From contig NZ_BAAADA010000042.1 in assembly GCF_039522005.1 (NCBI RefSeq), positions 13,516 through 77,515 of the forward strand: a stretch of DNA of 64,000 nucleotides, in the 5' to 3' direction. The notes beneath the pieces were generated by a model. That model did no database searches. It was not told the DNA's origin and saw only the letters and a list, made by a program, of their open reading frames with translations. A program made the position numbers and the translations under genes. This document shows, piece by piece, positions 16,405 through 25,196 of this stretch (within the stretch, counting starts at the first letter, position 1; each line of letters starts with the position of its first letter). This DNA comes from Alkalibacterium indicireducens (GTDB lineage Bacteria; Bacillota; Bacilli; Lactobacillales; Carnobacteriaceae_A).

Positions 16405-18618
16405 TTAGGATGTAATTCGTTTGACTGAATAGACATCCGGTACTGTTTTTATTTTATCTACGATCTGTTCCAGTTCTTTCAGGTTCTGTATCGACAGTGT
16501 CAGTTTGATGATGGCTGTCCCACTCTTGTCCAGCTTACCGTTGACATTGCTCAGCTTGCTTGTTTGAGAGTTGATAACTTGTAGAATTTCATTAAGAAAA
16601 CCGGAACGGTCGTATCCTTCAATCTGCAGTTCAGCGTCGTATTCTTTTTTCGAATCACTGGATTCCCATTCGACATCGATCAGACGATTGACCTGATCAT
16701 CTGTCCCCTGAATGTTTGGACAGTCTACTCTATGAATCGATACACCTCTGCCTCGAGTGATATATCCGACGATTTCATCCCCAGGAACAGGGTTGCAGCA
16801 CTTGCTTAAACGGATCAGCAGGTTGTCTGCACCCTGAATCACGACCCCGCCTTCGTGACGGATTTTCATTTTTTCGGGTTCTTTCTTGTTCTTTAGCTCG
16901 ATTGTTCCAGTGGTATCATCCAGTTGAATCTGATCTTTTTCTCTATCTCTGCGTTCCTTATCGGTCAGGCGGTTGGCGATCGTTGTGCTTTTCAGCTCAC
17001 CATAACCGATCGCAGCAAACAGATCTTCTTCATTATGATAATTGAAGCGTTCAGCAACTTTAAGAATGTTATCTTTCTTTAAAATCTGCTTAGGATTGAA
17101 CTCCATATCGATTAGAAGCTTTTCAAGAATCTCTTTACCTCGTTCAACATTCTGCTCTTTTTCCTGTGTCTTGAAGAAACGCTTGATCTTATTCTTAGCT
17201 TTGGACGTATTGACATAGTTCAACCAGTCTCTACTTGGACCGAATGAATTTGACGACGTCAGCATTTCAACGATATCTCCGGTTTTCAGCTTGTAGTTCA
17301 GCGGAACGATCTTCCCGTTCACTTTAGCCCCCATCGATTTATTTCCCACTTCGGTATGGACATGATAGGCAAAATCAAGAGTACTTGATCCTGAAGGGAG
17401 TTCCATGACGTCCCCTTTAGGACTGAACACATAGACTTTATCCTTAAAGATATCCTGCTTTATCGAATCCATAAAGTCGCTGGCATTTCTTGATTCGCTT
17501 TGAAGTTCAAGGATGTCTCTGAACCATGAGATATGTTCACTCAACTGATCATTATCCAGTTTAGTTGAAATACCTTCCTTATAAGCCCAGTGAGCAGCTA
17601 CCCCATACTCAGCAATTTCATGCATTTTAATGGTTCGAATCTGTACTTCCAGCGGCGTTGCATTCGGCCCCAGAACAGTCGTATGAAGGGACTGATACAT
17701 GTTGGCTTTTGGCATGGCGATATAATCCTTGAAACGTCCGGGCATCGGTTTCCATCTGGTATGGATCGCTCCCAGAACCGCATAGCAGTCTTTGATGGAT
17801 TCAACAATGATACGAATCGCCAGCAGGTCATAAATTTCATTGAACTGCTTTTTCTGACTTTTCATTTTCTTGTAAATCGAATAGATGTGCTTCGGACGTC
17901 CTGTTATCTGAGCTTCGATACCCAGTTCTTCTACGGATTCCTGAATGGCCTGCTTCGCATCATCAATATAATTTTCCCGGTCTTCTCTTCTTGAATTCAT
18001 CAGATGAACGATTCGGTAATACTGCTGAGGATTCATGTAGCGCAAAGAAGTATCTTCCAGTTCCCACTTCATTCGGTTGATCCCTAAACGATCCGCTAGC
18101 GGAGCATAGATTTCCAGCGTTTCTATAGCTATATCTCTCTGCTTTTCTGGTCGGTGATGTTTAAGTGTCCTCATATTGTGAAGTCTGTCGGCCAGTTTCA
18201 CCAATACGACACGTACGTCCTGAGCCATGGCCAGAAGCATCTTACGATGATTCTCTGCCTGGTGCTCCTGCTTCGACTTGAATTTGATTTTACCCAGTTT
18301 TGTTACTCCATCTACCAGGTCGGCAACTTCCGGTGAAAAAGTCTCTGACAGATCCTGGTAAGTGTAGTCCGTATCTTCAACGACATCGTGGAGAAATCCT
18401 GTGGCAACCGTGACAGGGTCCATTCTAAGTTCGGCAAGAATGCCTGCAACCTGAACCGGGTGCATGATATAGGCTTCTCCGGATTTTCTCATCTGGCCTT
18501 CGTGTGCTTTATCTGCAAGGTCAAAAGCCTTCTTCACAAACGCTACATGCTCGCTGTTCATATATGTCAGACAGAGGGCAATGACCTCCTGAGGCGTATA
18601 ATCTTTATTCTGTGGCAC
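16405..18618 (-). CDS. rsh: Bifunctional (p)ppGpp synthetase/hydrolase, Rel
   Basis: About 737 residues. I prefer GTG 18618: AAGGTG lies six to seven bases upstream and the N-terminus then has the same length as in Bacillus Rel; the frame also offers ATG 18633 with a poor ribosome-binding site. Order: HD hydrolase domain with HPVQVAGIL and FLHDVVEDT (about 52-88), synthetase domain with RPKHIYSIYKKM, YDLLAIRIIV and YQSLHTTVLGP, TGS domain (VYVFSPKGDVMELPSGSS), zinc-finger region with LSKCCNPVPGDEIVGYIT, and a C-terminal ACT domain. Both catalytic centres look intact, so it should make and destroy the stringent-response alarmone. Confidence 0.97.
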   Translation of the reverse strand: MPQNKDYTPQEVIALCLTYMNSEHVAFVKKAFDLADKAHEGQMRKSGEAYIMHPVQVAGILAELRMDPVTVATGFLHDVVEDTDYTYQDLSETFSPEVADLVDGVTKLGKIKFKSKQEHQAENHRKMLLAMAQDVRVVLVKLADRLHNMRTLKHHRPEKQRDIAIETLEIYAPLADRLGINRMKWELEDTSLRYMNPQQYYRIVHLMNSRREDRENYIDDAKQAIQESVEELGIEAQITGRPKHIYSIYKKMKSQKKQFNEIYDLLAIRIIVESIKDCYAVLGAIHTRWKPMPGRFKDYIAMPKANMYQSLHTTVLGPNATPLEVQIRTIKMHEIAEYGVAAHWAYKEGISTKLDNDQLSEHISWFRDILELQSESRNASDFMDSIKQDIFKDKVYVFSPKGDVMELPSGSSTLDFAYHVHTEVGNKSMGAKVNGKIVPLNYKLKTGDIVEMLTSSNSFGPSRDWLNYVNTSKAKNKIKRFFKTQEKEQNVERGKEILEKLLIDMEFNPKQILKKDNILKVAERFNYHNEEDLFAAIGYGELKSTTIANRLTDKERRDREKDQIQLDDTTGTIELKNKKEPEKMKIRHEGGVVIQGADNLLIRLSKCCNPVPGDEIVGYITRGRGVSIHRVDCPNIQGTDDQVNRLIDVEWESSDSKKEYDAELQIEGYDRSGFLNEILQVINSQTSKLSNVNGKLDKSGTAIIKLTLSIQNLKELEQIVDKIKTVPDVYSVKRITS

Positions 18619-18671
18619 ATCGTTCACCTTCATTCCATATTAGGTTCTTAAATGATTCAATTTAAATGATA

Positions 18672-18701
18672 AGAAAACCAGCACCTCAGTGAGTGCTGGT
18701 T
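18672..18701 (-). terminator. Terminator of the deoC operon
   Basis: Minus-strand stem AACCAGCAC (18693-18701) with GTGCTGGTT (18676-18684), loop of eight, followed by TTCTTATC. It separates deoC from rsh. Confidence 0.75.
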
Positions 18702-18762
18702 GCTTCTTCTATTAGTATATCGTTTTTGAGAAAAGACTTCAAGAACACGTCGCTGATCTTAA

Positions 18763-19431
18763 TTAATAAGACTCTGTTGCTTCGTTTCCTTCAACCAGTG
18801 CGATGCCGTTTGACGTACCGATACGTGTCGCTCCGGCTTCAATCATCGCTTTGGCATCCTCGATCGTACGGACTCCGCCAGATGCTTTGACACCCATTTC
18901 TTTTCCTACAGTCTTGCGCATCAGTCTGATGTCTTCGACTGTTGCTCCTCCTGTAGAGAAACCAGTTGACGTTTTGACAAAATCAGCACCAGCACGTTTT
19001 GAAATTTCGCAAGCTCTTACTTTTTCATTGTCAGTAAGTAAACTTGTTTCAATAATCACTTTTACGATTGCCTTGCCTTTAACTGCATCGACGACCGCTT
19101 TAATGTCATCATGTACCATTGCAAAATCTTCACTCTTCAGCGCACCAATATTGATGACCATATCCACTTCGGACGCACCATCTTTAACAGCCTGTTCAGC
19201 TTCATAGGCCTTGACTTTAGTTGAATTTGCTCCAAGAGGAAAACCGATGACCGTACAGGTGTTTACATCAGAATCCTTAAGTAAGTCAGAAGCGTATTTT
19301 ACCCAGACAGGCTGAATGCATACTGCTTTGAATTTGTATTCTTTCGCATCCAGGCACGCCTGCTGAATAGCTAAGTCTGTTGATTCAGGTTTAAGCAAAG
19401 TGTGGTCAATAAATGTTTCAATGTTTTCCAT
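18763..19431 (-). CDS. deoC: Deoxyribose-phosphate aldolase
   Basis: 222 residues, full-length class I aldolase that splits 2-deoxyribose 5-phosphate into acetaldehyde and glyceraldehyde 3-phosphate. Visible: FIDHTLLKPEST at the start, VCIQPVWVKYA, CTVIGFPLGANSTKVKAYEAE, EVDMVINIGALK, the Schiff-base region VKVIIETSLL, and FVKTSTGFSTGGAT with the second lysine. It starts six bases after the prmA stop and is the last gene of the CNNM-mpg-DUF3013-prmA-deoC run. Confidence 0.97.
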   Translation of the reverse strand: MENIETFIDHTLLKPESTDLAIQQACLDAKEYKFKAVCIQPVWVKYASDLLKDSDVNTCTVIGFPLGANSTKVKAYEAEQAVKDGASEVDMVINIGALKSEDFAMVHDDIKAVVDAVKGKAIVKVIIETSLLTDNEKVRACEISKRAGADFVKTSTGFSTGGATVEDIRLMRKTVGKEMGVKASGGVRTIEDAKAMIEAGATRIGTSNGIALVEGNEATESY

Positions 19432-19436
19432 TGTAA

Positions 19437-20390
19437 TTACACGTCCTTATTTTCTTTTTTTGCAATGATAACGACCCAGTCTTTCATCTGATTGATCTGG
19501 ACGATTTCAAAGTTATATTTAATGAGTTCTTCAACAACCTGGTCTTTCTTTTCAGAAATAATGCCGGAAGTGATGAACAGTCCATTATCATTAAGTTTAT
19601 CATAGGCATCTTCTACAAACAGCAGGATAATGTCTGCTAGAATATTTGCTACAATGATATCGGCTTTTTCATTGACACCTTGAAGCAGGTTATTAGCTCT
19701 GACATCAATACTCTCTTCAAGATTATTCAGCTTGATGTTTGAGCGGGCGGATGTTACAGCCACTTCATCCAGATCATACGCCTTGATTTTACCTGCGCCA
19801 TACAAAGCGCTGGCGATCGACAGGACACCAGACCCTGTACCAACGTCCAGAACTGTATCCCCTTTTTTGATGACAGTTTCCAGAGCTTGAATACAAAGCT
19901 GAGTTGTCGGATGTGTCCCTGTTCCGAAGGCCAGGCCCGGATCAAGATAGCAGATCCGCTCATCGATGAACTGAGGGGTATATTCTTCCCACTGCGGAAC
20001 GATAGTCATGAAACGCGTAACCGGGACAGGATGGTAATGCTTCTTCCAGGCATTGGCCCATTCTTCCTCCACGACATCTGTCACTTCGATTGTATAACCT
20101 CCCGTAGTAATCCCGTATTCTTCAAGTCTGGAGATTCGAGCGTTCAATTCTTTCTCGACAGCTTCCAGATCATCATGGTTGTTGAAGTAGCCTTTAATAA
20201 TGACTCCATCTTTTGGAAACTTCGACTCGTCAAGCTCCCACAGTGTATCGAATCCGTACTCTGGAAGTGTGAGAAAATCGTTGCGGTCGGCGACCGACAC
20301 ACCTGCTGACCCCAGTTCACTCATTATAGCTGAAACTGGTTCAGATGCTTCACTGCTTATCGCTACACTAAACTCTTTCCACTCCGTCAT
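19437..20390 (-). CDS. prmA: Ribosomal protein L11 methyltransferase
   Basis: I choose ATG 20390 (317 residues) because AGAGG lies nine bases upstream; two earlier ATG codons in the frame are too close to it. N-terminal substrate-recognition domain, then the S-adenosylmethionine-binding Rossmann fold with LDPGLAFGTGTHPTTQLCI (about 160-178), VLDVGTGSGVLSIAS and IIVANILADII. It trimethylates L11 of the large ribosomal subunit. Its first codons overlap the end of the DUF3013 gene. Confidence 0.96.
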   Translation of the reverse strand: MTEWKEFSVAISSEASEPVSAIMSELGSAGVSVADRNDFLTLPEYGFDTLWELDESKFPKDGVIIKGYFNNHDDLEAVEKELNARISRLEEYGITTGGYTIEVTDVVEEEWANAWKKHYHPVPVTRFMTIVPQWEEYTPQFIDERICYLDPGLAFGTGTHPTTQLCIQALETVIKKGDTVLDVGTGSGVLSIASALYGAGKIKAYDLDEVAVTSARSNIKLNNLEESIDVRANNLLQGVNEKADIIVANILADIILLFVEDAYDKLNDNGLFITSGIISEKKDQVVEELIKYNFEIVQINQMKDWVVIIAKKENKDV

Positions 20391-20919
20391 GCTCATCATC
20401 CTCTGTTAATTTTTCAAAAAATGACTGGTCATCTTCCAATATCATTTTAAGTTTGGTGTCATCGTACCGGCCTGTGTCTTTCATGGTCTGAATCAGGCTG
20501 TCCGTATTCTTCTCGTTCCAGTTCAGTTTGAATTCACCGGCAAAATCATCCTCTAGAAATTCTCTCAAATCGACCATGCCCTGCTTTGTAGTCAAATTGA
20601 TCTGTCTAAGAACGGCATCGACATAGCCCTTTTCGAGACCTGCATGGCTGTCGAACGAAATTGCCGTCAGATAATTCTGCGGTTTGACGTGAGAATACGC
20701 AGGATCATAGAAACACAGGACATCTTCGAATTGAACGATCCCTGGCTCGTTGTTCTGACCCAAGGCATCCTGAACCTGTATGTCATTTTCAGTCTCTACG
20801 TGAAAGGTCACATATAACTCGATCATCTTTTTCTTGCTGTCTTTAACCAGTCTCCACTTAAAATTAGGTAATAGTTTTTTCAGCTCATCATCAATATAGT
20901 CAATCAAACTGTCAGTCAT
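20368..20919 (-). CDS. DUF3013 family protein
   Basis: 183 residues, acidic, cytosolic, no known catalytic motif. The start MTDSLIDYIDDELKKLLPNF and the FYDPAYSHVKPQNYLTAI and GYVDAVLRQINLTTKQGMVDLREFL blocks match the DUF3013 group (PF11217), which is common in Lactobacillales and almost always lies just before prmA, as here (23-base overlap). Function is unknown; the fixed position hints at translation or ribosome upkeep. GAGGAGGAGCAGG precedes the ATG. Confidence 0.85.
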   Translation of the reverse strand: MTDSLIDYIDDELKKLLPNFKWRLVKDSKKKMIELYVTFHVETENDIQVQDALGQNNEPGIVQFEDVLCFYDPAYSHVKPQNYLTAISFDSHAGLEKGYVDAVLRQINLTTKQGMVDLREFLEDDFAGEFKLNWNEKNTDSLIQTMKDTGRYDDTKLKMILEDDQSFFEKLTEDDEHDGVERV

Positions 20920-20932
20920 TCCTGCTCCTCCT

Positions 20933-21556
20933 CTAGTCTAATACAGGGCACCATCCGTTGTTATCCGCAGGCTTTCCTTTTCTACGTGAAACATATGGGT
21001 TCCCTCTTACACTATATCTTAACAAAGCATCCGTCCATTGTCCTTTATTAGGTATTCCGATACGACTGGACAGTTCAATTCGTTCGGGTAGACGTCTAGT
21101 CGATGGATCGATGTATACCGGAGGTGCATCAGCTACTGACCCATTATCAGCCATACTGACAGCCATTGCTTTAGTCAGTTTACCAGGTCCATCGGTAGCC
21201 TGAACCCCCGTCTTGTTTCTGCGATCTTCCAATACGGATACACCTTCGTAAGGTTCAATAGCCCGGATCAGTACAGCCTCAGGTTCCTTAGAAGACCGCG
21301 TCACAACATTTAGCATCTTGTGCGTATGCATCTGATACACATAAAGCGTGCCGGCTTCCTTGTACATGGATTCAATTCTAGGCGTCCGCTTGCCTTCAAA
21401 GCTGTGACAGGCCTCGTCGACAACTCCGACATATGCTTCTGTCTCAACAATCCAGCCGGATGTCTGAGTCTCTCCGTGCTGACTTATGAGCAGGCAGCCT
21501 ATCAGCTTCTGTGCAACTTCTTCAGTTGTTAACATAGGATTATTCAAAAATGTCAT
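20933..21556 (-). CDS. 3-methyladenine DNA glycosylase (AAG/MPG family)
   Basis: 207 residues, complete. It excises alkylated purines. Visible are VAQKLIGCLLIS, the catalytic GWIVETEAYVGVVDEACHSFEGKRTPR, the strand-intercalating YVYQMHTHKMLNVVT, AVLIRAIEPYEG and DGPGKLTKAMAV. The start has GGAGAGAG but at a long spacing of about 15 bases. Located 12 bases before the DUF3013 gene and about 30 bases after the CNNM gene. Confidence 0.95.
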   Translation of the reverse strand: MTFLNNPMLTTEEVAQKLIGCLLISQHGETQTSGWIVETEAYVGVVDEACHSFEGKRTPRIESMYKEAGTLYVYQMHTHKMLNVVTRSSKEPEAVLIRAIEPYEGVSVLEDRRNKTGVQATDGPGKLTKAMAVSMADNGSVADAPPVYIDPSTRRLPERIELSSRIGIPNKGQWTDALLRYSVRGNPYVSRRKGKPADNNGWCPVLD

Positions 21557-21587
21557 AGAAACACTTTACTCTCTCCTGTCCATCTGT

Positions 21588-22859
21588 CTAGTCTTCTTCA
21601 ATTGGCATATAGTCAATCCGGATTTCAAGCACACGTCTGTTTCTAACCATAGTGACCGTGATTTTCATGTTGTGATAGACGAATTCGTCTCCCTCTTCAG
21701 GAAACTGTCCGAGTTCTTCAATGACAAAGCCACTCACCGTATTTGATACGTACTGATCTGCTTCTTGAATGCCAAAGATTTCGAAGATCTTATCGAGATT
21801 CGCAGTCCCTTTAACCTTGTAGCGTGTCCCCTCAATAACCTCTTCAACTTCTTCTTCAATAATGTCGTATTCATCCCAGATTTCTCCAACGAGTTCTTCC
21901 AAGACATCTTCCATAGTCGCAATACCAATTGTTCCACCATGTTCGTCAGTAACAACTGCCATATGCGTCTTTTTCAGCTGCATGGTTCTGAGCAGTTTAG
22001 ACAGGTTCATGACGGGCGGCACAAAGATCACGTCTTTCACTACGGTCAGAAGTGACAAGTCTCGTCCAGCCTCCTTCTTGGCTTTCAAATACCGGTTGAA
22101 ATCTTTTTCATGAAGGACACCAATGATGTTATCGATCGTATCATCGTAAACAATCAGTCTGGAGTAATTGTGTGTCATGAACAATTCTTCGATTTCTTCA
22201 TCTGAAGTGTCGAGGTCACAGCCAACCACATCGACCCTAGGCATCAGAATCGACGACACTTCAAGGTCATCGAACTCGATTGCAGATCTGACCAGCTGAT
22301 GTTCATGATCTTCTATACTTCCGCCGCTCTCGGCTTCATCTACAATTGAAAGCAGTTCGTCCTCACTGATGACTTCTTCACCTTCGAAATTAAAGACCTT
22401 GTCCAGCAGGACTTTCCACTTCTGAAGAAGCCACAGAACAGGCTTGAACACGAGCATAAGAAAATGAATCATCGGAGTAGAACTTTTCGCCAGCTGCTCT
22501 GCTTTTTCCTTACCTATTGTTTTCGGCGTGATTTCCCCGAACAAAAGAATGATGACAGTCATAACGATCGTTGCTAAAGTTGGCCCGTATACCGGAAACC
22601 AGTTCACGAATAACAAGGTCGCAATAGCTGACATCGCAATATTCACAATATTATTTCCTATCAATATTATCGATAAAACAGAATCGAAACTTTCCAAAAG
22701 TTTCAACGTTTTTTTGGAGCGCTCATCCCCATTTTCCGCTTCATTCTTCAGCCTGATACGATTAGCTGACGTAAAGGCTGTCTCTGAATAAGAAAAATAC
22801 GCTGAACACAAAAGAAGTAAAACCAGCAAAATGATACTCCTGAAGCTGTCATTATCCAT
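21588..22859 (-). CDS. CNNM/CorC-type membrane protein (hemolysin family)
   Basis: 423 residues from ATG 22859, chosen because AGTAGGG lies upstream and the protein then begins MDNDSFRSIILLVLLLLCSAYFSYSETA, the standard start; the open frame extends 19 residues more. Order: DUF21 membrane domain with four segments (to about 195), two CBS domains (LMPRVDVVGCDLD onward; VMNLSKLLRTMQLKKTHMAVVTDEHGGTIGIATMEDVLEELVGEI), then a C-terminal CorC_HlyC transporter-associated domain. Relatives export magnesium or sodium-coupled divalent cations. First gene of the run to deoC. Confidence 0.93.
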   Translation of the reverse strand: MDNDSFRSIILLVLLLLCSAYFSYSETAFTSANRIRLKNEAENGDERSKKTLKLLESFDSVLSIILIGNNIVNIAMSAIATLLFVNWFPVYGPTLATIVMTVIILLFGEITPKTIGKEKAEQLAKSSTPMIHFLMLVFKPVLWLLQKWKVLLDKVFNFEGEEVISEDELLSIVDEAESGGSIEDHEHQLVRSAIEFDDLEVSSILMPRVDVVGCDLDTSDEEIEELFMTHNYSRLIVYDDTIDNIIGVLHEKDFNRYLKAKKEAGRDLSLLTVVKDVIFVPPVMNLSKLLRTMQLKKTHMAVVTDEHGGTIGIATMEDVLEELVGEIWDEYDIIEEEVEEVIEGTRYKVKGTANLDKIFEIFGIQEADQYVSNTVSGFVIEELGQFPEEGDEFVYHNMKITVTMVRNRRVLEIRIDYMPIEED

Positions 22860-23129
22860 ATAAACTCTATCCCTACTTTCTAGTAATTTCCTGTCCATTG
22901 TACCATATTTCAACATCTTTTAAGAGTCTTTCTGATTAAGAAGTATATTAATGGTTGAGTAATAAATTATTTTCTCCAGTTAAAACATTACTCCTAACCT
23001 TAACTTCAGACTGCTCTATATGAGATTTAATTTTTTTACAGATGAATAAATAAGCCATCCACTTTTTGTTGTCAAAAGGTGGATGGCTTATTTGATTCAG
23101 TTAAGTGACTAATATTCTTTTCAATACAC
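22860..23129. other. Intergenic region upstream of the CNNM gene with the lepA terminator
   Basis: About 270 bases. The right part carries a near-perfect 20-base inverted repeat (23048-23093). The left part is AT-rich and should contain the promoter of the CNNM operon, but I see no box pair good enough to call, and no small gene. Confidence 0.5.
23048..23093 (-). terminator. Hairpin terminator of lepA
   Basis: AAATAAGCCATCCAC...GTGGATGGCTTATTT with inner AAAAGG/CTTTTT pairs and a short loop; about 20 base pairs. The T run after it on the minus strand is weak (TTATTCATC), but the U-rich stem end helps. Confidence 0.7.
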
Positions 23130-24953
23130 TTATTCGTCGTCCAAGTTAAGAACAGACATAAACGCCTCTTGCGGAATTTCCACATTTCCGACGTTCTTCA
23201 TTCTCTTCTTACCGGCTTTCTGTTTCTTCAGAAGTTTTTGACGACGGGTGACGTCTCCTCCGTACAACTTGGCCGTAACGTCTTTACGGTAGGCTTTAAC
23301 GGTTGAGCGGGACACGATGTTCTGACCAATGGCAGCCTGAATTGGAATTTCAAACTGCTGTCTTGGAATCGTCTGCTTCAGCTGTTCCACAACTGAGCGT
23401 CCTCTGGCGTAAGAGAAGTCCTTGTGCACAATGAAGCTCAAGGCATCGACTTTTTCTCCGTGAATCAGGATATCCATCTTGACCAGGTTACTGACGCGGT
23501 ATCCGGCTTCCTGATAGTCCAGTGACGCATAGCCTTTAGTGCTTGATTTCAGACGGTCGAAGAAGTCATAGACTATTTCAGACAGCGGCATGTAGTACAT
23601 GACGTTGACTCGAATGTCGTCTAGATATTCCATCGTGATGAAGTCGCCACGCTTACGCTGAGCGATTTCCATGACGGCACCAACATAATCATTTGGTACG
23701 GTAATCGTCGCTTTGACGTAAGGCTCTTCTACTGATTCGATTTCCTGTGGTTCTGGCATATCCGCAGGGTTTGAAACAGTGATCTGTTCGCCATCGGTCT
23801 TGTTGATGTGATAAATAACAGATGGTGCTGTTGTAATCAGATCAAGGTTGAATTCACGCTCCAGACGTTCCTGGATGACATCCATGTGAAGCATGCCAAG
23901 GAATCCACAACGGAATCCGAATCCTAGAGCCTGAGACGTTTCTGCTTCGAATTTCAGTGCCGCATCGTTAAGCTGAAGACGTTCAAGCGCTTCACGCAAG
24001 TCTTCATATCTTGAAGAATCCGTCGGGTACATGCCGCAGAATACCATCGGCACCATTTCACGGTAACCAGGCAGTGGCTTGTCTGTCGGATTGTTGGCTA
24101 AGGTCAGCGTATCCCCTACTTGGGTATCCTTGACGGTCTTGATGTTAGCTGTGACATATCCGACGTCTCCAACCATCAGCGCGTCTCTTTCGACTGGCTT
24201 AGGTGAATGCACACCAACTTCAGTGACTTCAAATTTCTTGCCGTTACTCATCAGTTGAATCGTATCACCTTTTTTGAGTGTACCATCCATCACTCGGATG
24301 TTCAGGACTACCCCTCTATAGGCATCATAGGCAGAATCAAAGATCAGAGCCTTCAGCGGATTGTCGATGTCCCCTTCTGGTGCAGGTACTTTCTCCACGA
24401 TCTGTTCAAGGATCTCTTCGATCCCTATTCCACTTTTAGCACTGGCTGGGACAGCTTCACTTGCGTCCAGTCCAATGATGTCTTCAATTTCTTTTCTTAC
24501 ACGCTCAGGATCTGCAGCAGGTAAGTCGATCTTATTGATGATCGGAAGGATTTCCAGTTCATTATCCAGTGCAAGATAGACGTTAGCCAGCGTCTGTGCT
24601 TCAACGCCTTGTGCCGCATCTACCACTAGAATGGCTCCCTCACAGGCAGCCAGGCTACGTGAGACTTCGTATGTGAAGTCGACGTGTCCAGGTGTATCGA
24701 TCAGATGAAGGATATAAGTTTCCCCATCTTTAGCCTGATACTGTACTTCAACTGTATTAAGCTTGATCGTGATTCCACGTTCTCTTTCCAGATCCATGGA
24801 ATCAAGGAGCTGATCCTGCATTTCACGGTCAGCCACTGTATGAGTCAACTGAAGAATTCTGTCAGCCAGCGTAGATTTCCCGTGGTCGATATGGGCAATG
24901 ATCGAAAAGTTTCTGATTTTCTTCTGTCGTTCTCTTGCTTGTTTTTTATCCAT
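23130..24953 (-). CDS. lepA: Elongation factor 4 (LepA)
   Basis: 607 residues, full length. A GTPase that remodels stalled or back-translocated ribosomes. Visible: G1 IAHIDHGKST (about 19-28), switch region RERGITIKLN, G3 DTPGHVDF, G4 NKID, domain II, the EF-G-like domain FRCGFLGMLHMDVIQERLEREF, and the LepA-specific C-terminal domain ending YRKDVTAKLYGGDVTRRQKLLKKQKAGKKRMK. It lies downstream of dnaJ but has its own promoter, so heat control probably reaches it only by read-through. Confidence 0.98.
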   Translation of the reverse strand: MDKKQARERQKKIRNFSIIAHIDHGKSTLADRILQLTHTVADREMQDQLLDSMDLERERGITIKLNTVEVQYQAKDGETYILHLIDTPGHVDFTYEVSRSLAACEGAILVVDAAQGVEAQTLANVYLALDNELEILPIINKIDLPAADPERVRKEIEDIIGLDASEAVPASAKSGIGIEEILEQIVEKVPAPEGDIDNPLKALIFDSAYDAYRGVVLNIRVMDGTLKKGDTIQLMSNGKKFEVTEVGVHSPKPVERDALMVGDVGYVTANIKTVKDTQVGDTLTLANNPTDKPLPGYREMVPMVFCGMYPTDSSRYEDLREALERLQLNDAALKFEAETSQALGFGFRCGFLGMLHMDVIQERLEREFNLDLITTAPSVIYHINKTDGEQITVSNPADMPEPQEIESVEEPYVKATITVPNDYVGAVMEIAQRKRGDFITMEYLDDIRVNVMYYMPLSEIVYDFFDRLKSSTKGYASLDYQEAGYRVSNLVKMDILIHGEKVDALSFIVHKDFSYARGRSVVEQLKQTIPRQQFEIPIQAAIGQNIVSRSTVKAYRKDVTAKLYGGDVTRRQKLLKKQKAGKKRMKNVGNVEIPQEAFMSVLNLDDE

Positions 24954-24992
24954 TGCTATATTTTCCTCATTCCTCTAAAAACATTCCTTACT

Positions 24993-25021
24993 ATTATACC
25001 AACGATGGCAAGAGAGTACAA
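24993..25021 (-). promoter_or_regulatory. Promoter of lepA
   Basis: Minus-strand TTGTAC (25016-25021), 17 bases, perfect TATAAT (24993-24998), about 40 bases before ATG 24953. Confidence 0.65.
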
Positions 25022-25133
25022 TGTCTGCCTGACCTCCTGAATGATCTTGGTCTCTGTTGTGACACATTATAACCTGAATGCTTTCACATTTATTGACTCA
25101 CATCTTCAGCTGATCGATTATATCATTTATACG

Positions 25134-25190
25134 ATAAAAATCACGCTCTCGTTAATACAGACATACTGGCCTGCTTTAATGAGAGCGCGT
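25134..25190 (-). terminator. Terminator after dnaJ
   Basis: TTAATGAGAGC (25176-25186) pairs with GCTCTCGTTAA (25145-25155), followed on the minus strand by TTTTT (25136-25140). Confidence 0.7.
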
Positions 25191-25196
25191 ATCACT